Part shown: one piece after another, positions 12,154-22,168 of the stretch
Numbering within the stretch: the first letter of the stretch is position 1
Layout of the letters: the number at the start of each line of letters is the position of its first letter
DNA from: Lophius americanus
Taxonomy: Eukaryota; Chordata; Actinopteri; Lophiiformes; Lophiidae
Reading direction: 5' to 3'
DNA length: 64,000 nucleotides
Assembly: GCA_037951165.1 (NCBI GenBank)
Contig: JBBDHG010000028.1
Coordinates: forward strand, 310,001 to 374,000
Notes under the pieces: generated by a model
What the model was told of the DNA's origin: nothing
The model's input: the letters and a program-made list of their open reading frames with translations, nothing else
Databases searched by the model: none
Made by a program: the position numbers and the translations under genes

Positions 12154-13262
12154 TTGTTATTTATTTCTTTATTTTTGGTTTATTTGGCAGGGGCATTTTG
12201 CATTAATAAACATCTCTGTAAATGTACCAGAGTTAGCCAAAAGGCTATTTTTCATCCGCAGTCCCTGGACAGATGAAGAAGAAAAACAGCAAGATAAAAA
12301 CATCCGATATATATATAAACAACAAGGCAGATAAAAGTATAAATAAGAGACTGGTGACAAATACAATGAGCAGACACAGAATAAAATACGATAAAAGTAC
12401 CAACAATTACTTTCAAATATTCAAACATATAAAACGTATTGAGACGATAACAGAGACAGAAGCAGTAGAACGGTAAGGTCAGGACAGGGCCAACATACCG
12501 ATAATATTCATATTAATAGTGGCATGTGTGACTATTGATGAACCAGTGTTTAGATGTGTTTTGAACAAACTGTATGAGGCCAGTTCTCTGATTTTCACTG
12601 GGACAGAGTTCCATTCCCGTGCAGCTGTGACGGAAGTTGTGAAAATGCTGACTGACTGAATGTACTCTTTCGGAGAGGAACAATGCAGTCTTCTCTCGCT
12701 GCACCTCTTGTCGATAAGGAGTTGATGTAGTGTTTACAAACTGGCTGAGTGGAGGTGATGACAGACTTCGAATAATTTTGTATATTAGACACAAATTTGA
12801 ATATTTTATGATGTTTTCCCAGCTTAAGAGGTTCTGCTTTTGCAAAAATTGTGCAGTCAGTGGTGATATCGTAATGGTTTCTTGTCCAGTATTTCGATTG
12901 TTTATATAGAACTTATCAAGGTTTTAGTGTAGTTGTGTGTCACTTTGACCAAATTATTAAACAGTAGTTGATAGATGTAATGAACATAGTGTGCATGTAC
13001 ACTTCGGCTGCCTGCATTGATAAGTGAGACCTTGTGAAACGGAAATTTGAGATATTGAATTTAACTCTACTGCAGACCCTTTTCACCTGTGATTTAAAAG
13101 TTACTTTAGAGTCTAATAAGACCCCGAGGTATTTGTATTCTAATACAACTTGTATTCTTTCTCCTGACACATAAACATCTGGTTCTACACTGGGGCTGTT
13201 TGATCTGGAGAAGAACATAGCCACTGTTTTGGTTACATTGAGTTTTAAGCAGCATTGATTTA
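12154..13262 (-). mobile_element. 5'-truncated LINE with reverse transcriptase C-terminus
   Basis: On the minus strand the element enters near 13262 with LNQCCLKLNVTKTVAMFFSR and continues to EYKYLGVLLDSKVTFKSQ and then SINYCLIIWSK (12940-13224). This is the region after the catalytic motif of a fish non-LTR reverse transcriptase. After disruptions it resumes as SWENIIKYSNLCLIYKIIRS, SPPLSQFV, then in another frame STRGAAREDCIVPLRKSTFS and QSAFSQ (12513-12845), the usual C-terminus. The 3' UTR follows, with GGACTGCGGATGAAAAATAG, GGCTAACTCTGG and an A-rich AAATAAAGAAATAAATAAC tail at 12154-12180. Frameshifts make it inactive. The clade is probably within the CR1/L2/jockey group; the exact family is not determined. 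Confidence 0.88.
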
Positions 13263-13263
13263 G

Positions 13264-13309
13264 TTATGCTGTGACATGGACCATGTCCATGGTCCATGTC
13301 ACAGCATAA
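13264..13309. repeat. Perfect palindrome, 22-bp arms
   Basis: TTATGCTGTGACATGGACCATG, two bases TC, then its exact reverse complement. It lies within 2 bp of the truncated 5' end of the LINE. The phrase ACATGGACCATGTCCATGTCAC then partly repeats just downstream (13310-13330). Confidence 0.95.
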
Positions 13310-13337
13310 CATGGACCATGTCCATGTCACATGTGGC

Positions 13338-13380
13338 AAAATTGTGGCCATGACTTAATAACAGTCATGGCCACAATTTT
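13338..13380. repeat. Perfect inverted repeat, 18-bp arms
   Basis: AAAATTGTGGCCATGACT (13338-13355), loop TAATAAC, then the exact reverse complement (13363-13380). The left arm and loop include the putative ACTTAATAAC target duplication of the LINE. The arm sequence resembles the GTGGCCAC unit on the far flank. Confidence 0.95.
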
Positions 13381-14247
13381 TTTCTTCCATGTCCCCAGAA
13401 AGGCTCCGTAGAAAACAGATGACGGAAATAAATATATTTTTGCCTGCATGGCTGCTCTTTAAAACTCCATACCATGGTCGAAAGTTAATCAATGTTATGA
13501 CTGACTTCATCTGTCATTGGTTACAACGTTACGCTGAACGGCTTCTATTTCAGCCTAATGTTTCAAAACCTTGCATCTCCATTTATTATTTTCTTGTCTC
13601 ACACTCAATGAAACTTCATTATGTGTAGAAGGAGTCTACCTCTGTCTTCTACAGTTAAGCATAATCAGCAAAACCAGAGCAAATTCTGCCGGGAGTGTTA
13701 TGATACAGAATTGACTTATTTTGTCTGTACGCTTTTTTTGTTTTTTTTTCACTTTAGATAATATATACCTCTTATCGGCGTGTCGGAACGAACCACCTTC
13801 ACCACTACCTCGCTGACAATCATCAGTTTTGTCCTCAGCAATGCCAGGAATCTCTTAAGAGTGTTGTAACACTGTCATAAATAAACGTATGAACATAAAG
13901 GAATTAACATGTAAGGTTGTGAAAATGAACACATGACCAATAACATGTAATATTAATGGTTAATGGAACATATCCAAAAGAGAAAGAAGCAAATACCAAC
14001 AAAGAAGAAATAATGAGGGAATTACAGGTAACCAGAGGTCAAGACTTAAAAAAAGGAAATCCAACACAGAGACTAGTTTACTGCGATTTTATCGGCACTG
14101 GATCTTCACTAGGCAACCTGGAACCGTATCTAATGAAGGTCTAGTACCAAAATGTCATACTAACTTTTATTCAAATCAGGTCAGTACATAATAAAACCAA
14201 ATTTAAATTATTTTCCAATCATCCATGTAATGTAACTTATTATCCTG
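13381..14247. other. Non-coding, no feature recognised
   Basis: No recognisable gene or element. The plus-strand frames at 13389-13628 and 13956-14144 lack known domains. Confidence 0.5.
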
Positions 14248-14480
14248 TGTGGGATTGAGGGAGGCTGGAGCCTATTCCAGTTTAAAAAGAGGTGTGATTT
14301 TACCCTGGACAGATCACCAGCTCATCAGAGGATCAACACAAATCACCAGAGAACCATTAACACTCACAGTCACTCACATCACAGTTACCAATTCACCTCT
14401 ATGCATGTGTTCTGAAACCGAATAATCCGGATGGAGGGACCCACAAAAGCAAAGTGACTATATACAAACTCCGGTTTCCC
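14248..14480 (+). repeat. Fish-wide dispersed repeat, decayed copy
   Basis: Contains, in order, CCTGTGTGGGATTGAGG, GGCTGGAGCCTATTCCAG, TTTTACCCTGGACAGATCACC, CACTCACAGTCACTCACAT, ACCAATTCACCTCTATGCAT and CATATACAAACTCC-like sequence. This is the order of a very common fish repeat ('...cctattccagctgaca...taccctggacaggtcgccag...'). Related fragments lie at 25041-25165 and 44300-44450. Confidence 0.6.
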
Positions 14481-15224
14481 AGGTGGATGTGAGCGCTCGG
14501 TTACACTGATATTTCCATACCCTCCCTGATTAAATTAAACTCTTTTAGCTTGTTTGGTTCCAGCACTGAAGCAGCTGCTTTTTTGTAATGTCATTTGTTT
14601 TGCTGTAAATTCAGCTATCTGAATATTTTAACTGCTGCTGTTATTATAGCACCTCTGATTTTTTGCTTTGACCTTTGGCCTGGAAAGGACGAAGGATTTT
14701 GTGAAATAATGTTTGCAAAAGCTAAAAAAAGCTATTAAAAAATCATAATAGAATCTTTGGTCTTGAAACTACAGTCATATCTAAACATATGAAAGGAATC
14801 AAATAACTGTTGGGAAAGGTTCAGTTCCAAGGCTTTCAGTTGTTTTACCTACATTATGTGGGGCGCAACCGAGGACCTGACTTCACAGGGGCTCTGCATT
14901 AAACTTAACATTGTTCCCTCTTCTTAATCTTTCTGAAAAAAAAGGGACGCTTTATGGTAAAGGCCTAAATAATCAAATGAAGAAGAGAGTTTTTTTTAAT
15001 GGAACACTATACCGCTTTAGCACAATAATGGCAATAATTATCATCACGTCCCTGAAGCAACATTATGGAGTACATGTGTTCGACCAAATGGAACATATTT
15101 CCTTGCAAAATATCTTCGATATTAAATATTTAATATGTTAAGGTATTTTAGGTTTTAATGGTCCTTTTCCCCCATTTTATTAAAAAAACAAAACAGCTTT
15201 TCAGTATTTAAGAGCTGTTCTTTT

Positions 15225-15259
<35 letters not shown>

Positions 15260-15907
15260 ATTGTTCTGGTCAGGAGCACAGATTTACTCATTTTTTATTT
15301 GCAATTTAGCACCATATATACAAGTTGTGGGTTTGCTATTTCGGTTTTGCAAAAATACCAGAATATTTCCCAGGCGAGTTTCATATCAGTTTGGTCATAA
15401 TGCGTTATTAGAACTGGTTAAACGTAACACAAGACATGTTATTAAAGCATAACTGTGGTGTTGTATGGGTGAGATGGCCAAAGCCACACATCTTGGTTGT
15501 CCTTTCTTGCAGAAGTAAAAGGTCTGACTGAAGGCTGAAGTCACAAAAATTTGTAAAATGAGATTTTACAAATTCTTATTTATTTTTATTTTTCACGCAT
15601 GAGCCAAATTATTCATAAAAATCAAACCTTTTAATCAAGATTCCTTCTCTCCCTTTATTCAAATTTTCTCCATGTGCTCTCAAACATCATCACACATTCG
15701 ATAAAGAGACTGAGGGCTTTTACTGTGGCAAAACAAAGGGTGCATGAAATATTAAATGCGGGGGAAGTATAATCGTGGCAAACACGAAGTGAAAAAAATA
15801 TTTGTTTTATGTTAAGAACACAACGGGGTTTTATTTTTGTTTGTTTGTTTTTTTAATTTTGCCAAAACTTACCTCATTGTTAGTTATTAGTTTTTACAGT
15901 TTGTTAA
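14481..15907. other. Non-coding, with one microsatellite
   Basis: A+T-rich sequence without a recognised gene. The only clear feature is the (TTG)n array at 15225-15265. The leucine run in the frame starting at 15225 comes from that repeat. Confidence 0.55.
15225..15265. repeat. (TTG)n microsatellite
   Basis: About twelve TTG units with one TTA near the end. Confidence 0.95.
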
Positions 15908-16036
15908 GCTGTTTTAAAGACCTTGTTATTGAATTTCTAGTTTAGATTTTATTTTGGGTAAATATAAAACCAGGTTCTTTTCTACTTAAATTTTGATTCC
16001 TCACCGCTTCACTGCTTGATCCATGACATTGGGTTA
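15908..16036. repeat. Direct repeat, left copy
   Basis: Shares the order 'GACCTTGTTATTGAATTTCTAG', 'AAACCAGGTTCTTTTCTA', 'CTCACCGCTTCACTGCTTGATCC' and 'ACATTGGG' with the sequence at 16929-17055, at about 75 percent identity by eye. The two copies are in the same orientation and about 1.02 kb apart, with a LINE fragment between them. Confidence 0.7.
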
Positions 16037-16169
16037 AGCACCAGTGCAGGTGATGTTGCTCCTGCTCGGCATATTTGTCTGAGGCACATTCACCGATGCC
16101 CATCGGGTCAGCTGCAGGGTTGTCAGCTGAAGCTACCATTAACAGATGTTGCGCCCCCTAACCCAGTAC

Positions 16170-16928
16170 ATCTCCGGCAACCCCCCTGCAGCTGACATTA
16201 ATGGGGTGCTCTATTCCGGACGCCAACCCTCCTAGGTACCCACAACCAGTATACTGGCATTCTCTGCCAGTTTTTTTAATGGTCCTCTGAAGCCTCGCCC
16301 CAGTCACTCCAAATGCATGTCGGAGTTGGATCATAGATTTTACCCAAAAACCCCCTTCATCCAACATCTACTGGTTGAATGTTGTGGTCCAGCCAGCATC
16401 CCTGCACTCTTCTGCCAGCTCGGCTCTCTTGTGTCACTTGAACTCATTTGCAGATGGTATGCATTCATCCGAAGGGACAGTGAGTTGAATGATGACAACC
16501 TTCTTCATACCTGGGGATCATAATACCATCTGGTTTCAGAGTTCTTAGTGTGACCTCAGGTGGGAAGAGTAGCTGCTTTCCCAGGTTGACCCATGCCTTT
16601 CTAGGAGCAAGCAGAGAGGCATTTCTTTCTGCTGGCTTCTGGTTGTTTTCTCCTGGCTTGACAAAAAGCATGAGCTGTTGCAGGTTAACTGACTAGTTGT
16701 TCGCTGCTAGCCTGCAGTTCTCCAGAAGCTCAGCTAGTTTCCGTTACACTTGGTTGTGCCGCCAACTGAAGCGCCCCTGTGAAACGCGAACTTGCACCTT
16801 GACAGGACTTATTGGATGCCTGTTTTGGTTTTGAGAACAATGGACAGTTGTCCTCACTCCCGAACCACTGGGAGGGATTGCGACAGGACAGGAGATGGTT
16901 GTACGCTGCCCTTAACAGGAAGCTGAGC
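16170..16928 (-). pseudogene. LINE fragment: C-terminal PD-(D/E)XK-type nuclease region
   Basis: Read on the minus strand with frame changes, this carries the end of a fish non-LTR retrotransposon protein. In order: RNPSQWFGSEDNCPLFSKP, then CKFAFHRGA, AELLENCRLAANN, AWVNLGKQLLFPPEVTLRTL, KPDGIM, MKKVVIIQLTVPSDE, RAELAEECRDAGWTT, VDVG then a stop then RGFLGK, and FGVTGARLQRTIKK. The blocks KPD...QLTVP...GW...VDVGxRGF match the layout of the restriction-like endonuclease end of such elements, where ELTVP and PVEVGCRGF are usual. Here the expected E of ELTVP is Q and the C of GCRGF is a stop, so it is dead. The R4/Rex6-like assignment is inference. Confidence 0.75.
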
Positions 16929-17055
16929 CTTTTAAGGTTATAGACCTTGCTATTGAATTTCTAGGTTGGATTGTATTTCAGGGACATAAAAACCAAGATT
17001 CTATTGTCCTTTAATCTTGTCTCCTAATTGCCTCACTGCTTGATCCCTAACATTG
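16929..17055. repeat. Direct repeat, right copy
   Basis: Partner of 15908-16036: 'TAGACCTTGCTATTGAATTT', 'AAACCAAGATTCTATTGTCC', 'GCCTCACTGCTTGATCC', 'ACATTG'. It abuts the N-terminal side of the LINE fragment. Whether the pair are ends of one insertion or two copies of a separate repeat cannot be told from this window. Confidence 0.7.
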
Positions 17056-20000
17056 TTTAATTGGTTGAGAGTCAGTTATACCTTATGTTAAAGAGGTAAA
17101 CGGGACCCTTCCGCTCGAACTCTGCGTTCAAGTAATCTGTCTGCTCCCACAATTTTAGAGATCTTACGAATGGTAATGAGATGGAATAAATAGAGAACCA
17201 TTCGATGAAAATTCTGGTTGTGGTTTAGCAAACAAGACAAACATATGAAAACGAAAAAAAGTAAAGTGGAAGTGTATAGAAAAGTTCCGTCCACACGTTG
17301 TAAAGTCCAGTGCATCAGAGTTTACCACTTTTCTTTACAATGTACATGATCACAATCCTTCTCTTCCATCATCATTATTGTTGTTGAAACATTTGACTCT
17401 TGAACGCCATCTTGTGGTCATATCGCTGTCATTGTATTGGATGTATGGTAAAATGAGGCCGCTGACGGGTATATTTTCGTAAGTAGTTGGAATGTAAATG
17501 AGTGTTTGCACTACATTTGTTTATTACCCCTTATGAATTCTCAAAAACTGACAGTATAATGACCGTTCTTGGGAGCTGGTTTTAGGTGCTGATAATAATA
17601 ATAACAATTATGCAACAGCAGCAGCGCTATCGTTATACCATATACAGCGCCATCGTTATACACCATCTGCAGTGTCATTTATGCGCGTAAACATGGAGCG
17701 CTGCCCTCTCTTTGCTGCAGTGAAGCTGTTGGCACCACAGATATGAGATTTAACGAAGATCAAAACATTTTAACACAATTTCTTTTCAGACAACTAAAAA
17801 AAATCATTCTCAGTCTCATTATCGGGATAAACAACAGCCCTATCGGGACGCTTGTAGCGCCTCTTCACAAACAGGGACTGCTGATTCAATCTGGACGGTT
17901 GCTCACATCTTTTCATAGCCAGACTCACTTTTAAGCACTGTCTAAGTTGTAAACAATGTGAGAGCTCTTTAATTTCACCGCTGAAAGGAAGAGTTAAGAT
18001 TAATGGTTTGCAACAGTAATGCAGGTCTTTTCAAACAACCCGCACACAAAAACCCAAGATGTCAGTGGGCTGTATTTTGAATTTGATTAAAAACCGCTGC
18101 TGGGCACCAGTGTCGTCTGCTTTTGAATGCAAGAAACAGTGAACGCTCTGTTTGTTTGTTTTTCTGTGTATTGATGGCAGCGCTCCCCAAATCCTTCTTG
18201 AACTTCTGTTCATGCCAATCAGGAGAAGTAGCCCTTCATGGCCAATCCTCCATACAAAATGTGACAAAACCTTGAGGTGACCAGACAAATGCCATGCCCC
18301 TAAGGTAATAATAAATGATGAAAACCCACACTGACACCCCACAGTGTGTGAAGGTGTGTGTGTCTGTGAAGTTACCCATATTAAGTGACTTTACCACAGC
18401 TTCTGAGCATTGACATGCCCCAAAGAGTAGAAAGAACAAAACGAGCATGACACCTTAATACTAGCACCAGTGTGCCTGAAAATCCATGCTCATATGTGTG
18501 TTTGTGTTTGTGTGTGTGTGAGTGTGTGTGTGTCTATGCGTGTGTAGTCAAATGAAACCACTGCAGCACAGCTGTATTTGGGCTAAAGCGAAAGGAGAGC
18601 AAGACACCGGCCTCTTTGAAATATTGCTATTCTTAAACTCTCTAAGGACCGTCTCACACAAATCAACAAACCAGACCGTCATCAATAATGTATTAGAGCC
18701 ATTCATCCCAGGTATTATGTTTCTCAATACTTTAATGGTTGAGTGGGAGTACAGCAGTGTGCTGCCCAGAAAAAAATGGCTCCTCTGGGGCAGAGTATTT
18801 TGTATTGGACGGTGAAAATGTAATATTGATAATGACTGGGCTTTGTTCTCTGCTTCACAGCTAAGTTTACTTCACTTCTGCTCCACTTCATCTCTTCTCT
18901 CTGTAGGTTCGATGGCTACTTACTTTTAGTGCTTTTGTGAGAATCACATATGACGTCATTTGGAGTGTGTTTCAGACTACACCAACTTTTGTAGGCTTTA
19001 CCATCAAATGTGTTGTTTAATTCCTGCTAAAGAAAATGCTCATTAGGTTTTTTTTAAAAAGTGACATATCCAATGACCTGTTATGATGAGCTGTAAAAGA
19101 GGTGCAACTGTAAAAAAAAATAACAAACAAACAACAGCAACTGCAGCTCGGTGTGATGTCACATTTGTTCATCACTAACCTTGTAAAATTTTTCAACAGG
19201 GTTTGAAATGTCTCAGGGGGTGTTAAGTCTGCTCCAAAACGCCTCAAGCAAAACAATTTTGCTCTTTCAGTGATTGTGATTTCACTGCAGACATCTGCAA
19301 AATCTTATTTAAAGCATATTTGACAATTTCTAGCCCAATTGCCTCATTGTAGCAGCTTTTAACACAATCACTTAAGACGTCACATTTCAAAAGAAATATG
19401 GGGGCTTTATTTAAGACAATGCAACTTGAGTATCTGAAGTCACAGAATCTCGAACGTGTCTTTAATGTTAACTATGAGTATTTCCAATATACATTAATTA
19501 ATAATTTTTTTTCAAAGTCTTACATATCATTTTCTAATTTAATTTGAAATACCTGATGGTCTCAAATGTAGGAGAGTGTTACTACTATAACATTAAGAAT
19601 GAGTTAAATGCTCCTGAAATGACGAGGTTGACATGTATAATCACCCCCCCCCCCCAAAAAAAAAGTCACTCTTAAAGGGGAAAGCAATACTGATTTTTGA
19701 GCTTAAACTAGCTTATTTTGAGACACTTCATAATATTGGTATATATAGTTCAAACTGATGTTTCCATGATAATTTGAAGATCTCTTTTATCTAAATGCCA
19801 TGTCCTATTTTAAAAAAATCTTACCAACTGAATTTCCACTTGTTCTGTTGGCAGATATTTTTTAAATTACTACAGACTAAAACATGTTCCAGTCCTTTCA
19901 TTTCACCAATCTAAGTGCAGAAACTTTTTTTCCTAAATTTTTTGTTAACAAGTGAATTTGTTACATTTGAGTCATGCAAATGTTTTCTTGTTGACATGAC

Positions 20001-20378
20001 AGCATCACCGCTATTATCATGTTTTTGGAGTATCCCGTCTTTGTGTTTGTGGAGGTAAACATCATACCTCATGGTATGTAGAACAATGGTAGTCTTCCAG
20101 GTCATTCCTTCACTGTGTTTGGTATTAATGAATCAGTGTTTGACGGTCCGTACCAACACACCTTCAAATGAAAAACCATTACAGTTTCTTTTAAAGGGGC
20201 AGATATAGTCCAATTGGATGTTGCTCTACTGCTTATAGAAAAATGCTAATTTGCGACACTCGTCCCTGGAAGGGCTATTTTCTACCGTGAGAAGGATGCA
20301 GAGAACCGAGCAAAGACAAGATGAATACAATGTACAGTAAAAAATTGCAAGTTTTTATTTATACTTTATATATTTATG
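17056..20378. other. Non-coding, mostly unique
   Basis: No gene or clear mobile element. It contains (TG)n-rich sequence at 18490-18545, a C13/A9 homopolymer junction at about 19646-19665, and several T-rich runs. Short frames have no known domain. Confidence 0.5.
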
Positions 20379-20472
20379 GTTTGGTAGCGACAAGATTGCG
20401 CTAAAATAGACTTTGCCGCAAAATTGGTTTGGTAGCGACAAGATTGTGCTAAAATAGGCTTTGTAGCAAATT
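20379..20472. repeat. Two-copy 47-bp tandem duplication
   Basis: GGTTTGGTAGCGACAAGATT starts both copies (20379 and 20426). They continue GCGCTAAAATAGACTTTGCC and GTGCTAAAATAGGCTTTGTA, with only a handful of differences. The period is 47 bp. Confidence 0.9.
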
Positions 20473-20775
20473 AGTTTGAGCAAAGAATATTTTACAGTAA
20501 GGAACTTCACCCATCAGAGCTGCACTTCTTGATCTGCTGTTGTTGAGTAATCTCGTAATACTAAATTTAATGAAAATCAATCAAGTTACAAATCTTAAAA
20601 GATGAATACTTATAATTTTGTAAAACTCTGCATTGACGTTCTTATTAGCTATATATCCAATATTTTCAAAGCCTGATTGTAAAGATACGGATCTAATTAT
20701 GAAATAAAATAATGCAAACAAACCAAAAGAATCGCACAGTTCACGACTTTACGTTCCATATGCGTTTCAAGCCTC

Positions 20776-21060
20776 ATCTATCGTCATGAGCTCTGGGTGT
20801 AACCAAAAGAACGAGGTCCAGGATACGATCAGCTGAAATGAGCTTCCTTCATAGGATGTTTGGGCTCAGCCTTAGAGATGAGGTGAGGAGCCGGGAAATC
20901 CTGAGGGTGCCCAGAGTGGAGCTGCTGCTCTTTCATGTCGAAGGAAGCCATTCGAGACGGTCCGGGCATCCGATCAGGATGCCTCCAGTCCGCCTCACAG
21001 TGGAGGTTTTCCAGCCGCAATCTACTGGGAAGAGACCCCTGTGATGACCCATAGCTCACT
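20776..21060 (+). mobile_element. LINE fragment: reverse transcriptase C-terminal tail
   Basis: The plus-strand frame reads SAEMSFLHRMFGLSLRDEVR, RSREILRVPRVELLL, GHPIRMPPVRL and STGKRPL before a stop at 21042. It matches, piece by piece, a common fish LINE ORF2 C-terminus (pattern EMxFLRRVxGLSLRDRVRS...GHLVRMPPGRL...PTGRRPRG). The upstream DNA, 'CATGAGCTCTGGGT' and 'ACCAAAAGAACGAGGTCC', also matches that element. About 70 codons remain open although nothing of the catalytic region is present. No 3' tail or target duplication was identified. Confidence 0.8.
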
Positions 21061-21537
21061 GGAGGAACTGTTTATGTTATCAAAGTCATACAAAAGTCAT
21101 TATTACTGCATTGGACTATACAATAAGATAATAAACCTAGAGTACAAATGAAACACTGATTCCATGGGTTTAAATATTTCCAGCTGCCCTGCAGAGGTCC
21201 ATTTTGCCCAAAGCAATTGTCTTAATACTGCTATTTAAAGACTTTCTTCACAGCATATTGTAAAATGAAATCAATTTAGGCAAACATAGCCACCCCAGAC
21301 AATCTGAGCTCAGATTAGTCACGTTCCTACTGTGTTTGATGCTTTTTTTTTTTCCCCAAGAAAAACTTCTCAGCTGAGGTGTACACAAAATAATTACCAA
21401 GATGACAAACTTTTCTGATTACATTCAAATGTTGATTAACTCGTGGGGCAATATGAGCACACGACTCCACCAAGGCTGCATTATACCCAAAAACACACAG
21501 AAGGGGACTTCTGTGTCTTATCTACAGAATTTATCAA

Positions 21538-22168
21538 TTACTGTGATTACTTACGGTATGTGATCATTTGCAGTAATTCTAAACAGTATATTACTGGTTA
21601 CTCTGATTTTATTGCAGAGTGGTATCATTATACGTAATCATCTACAGTGTACCATTGGTTACAGTGATTTTATACGTTGCATGATAATTTACAGTAATTC
21701 TCGACATCACATTATGAGTATCTGTGATTTTAGACAGTATGTGACAATCCTCAGTAACTCACACTAACTAACAATAAATGACAATAAATAACAATAATGT
21801 TATCACTTATTGTGATTTTGTACAGTATGTGATGATTTAGAATAATTATTAACGGTATATTATTGGTTACTGTGAGAATGTGATAAGTTAATGTTATTCT
21901 CTACAGTATACCATTGGTTTTGTGATTTTATACATTGCATGATAATTAAGCTGATTCTGTCCAGTATATTATCAGTTACTGTAATTTCAGACAGTCATAA
22001 TCTACAGTAATTCACCACAGAAAATTATTTTATAAGTTACTGTGATTTTGTACAGTATGTGATCATTTACATTAATTCTGTAATGTGTATTATAGGATAC
22101 TGCGATTTTCTACATTAGGTGGTAACTTACTGTAATTATCTACAGTATATTACAGTACAGTATATGTT
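21538..22168. repeat. Degenerate minisatellite, unit about 60 bp, about 10 copies
   Basis: Units begin with TTACTGTGATTTT or close variants at about 21538, 21598, 21659, 21718, 21806, 21867, 21918, 21975, 22036 and 22096. Each usually continues with ACAGTATGTGATCATTTACA and GTAATTCT-ACAGTATATTATTGG-like sequence. Each unit therefore carries TTACTGT near its start and ACAGTAA in its middle, which are reverse complements. The fourth unit is expanded by a local (AACAATAAATGAC)n-like duplication. Divergence between units is high, so the array is old. Confidence 0.85.

Noticed and set aside
17402..17425. CTCF-like GCCATCTTGTGGT outside family M
   Set aside because: A single short match without flanking support; such motifs occur often by chance.
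21538..22168. CRISPR array
   Set aside because: Units are contiguous and diverged with no unique spacers; the genome is that of a fish.
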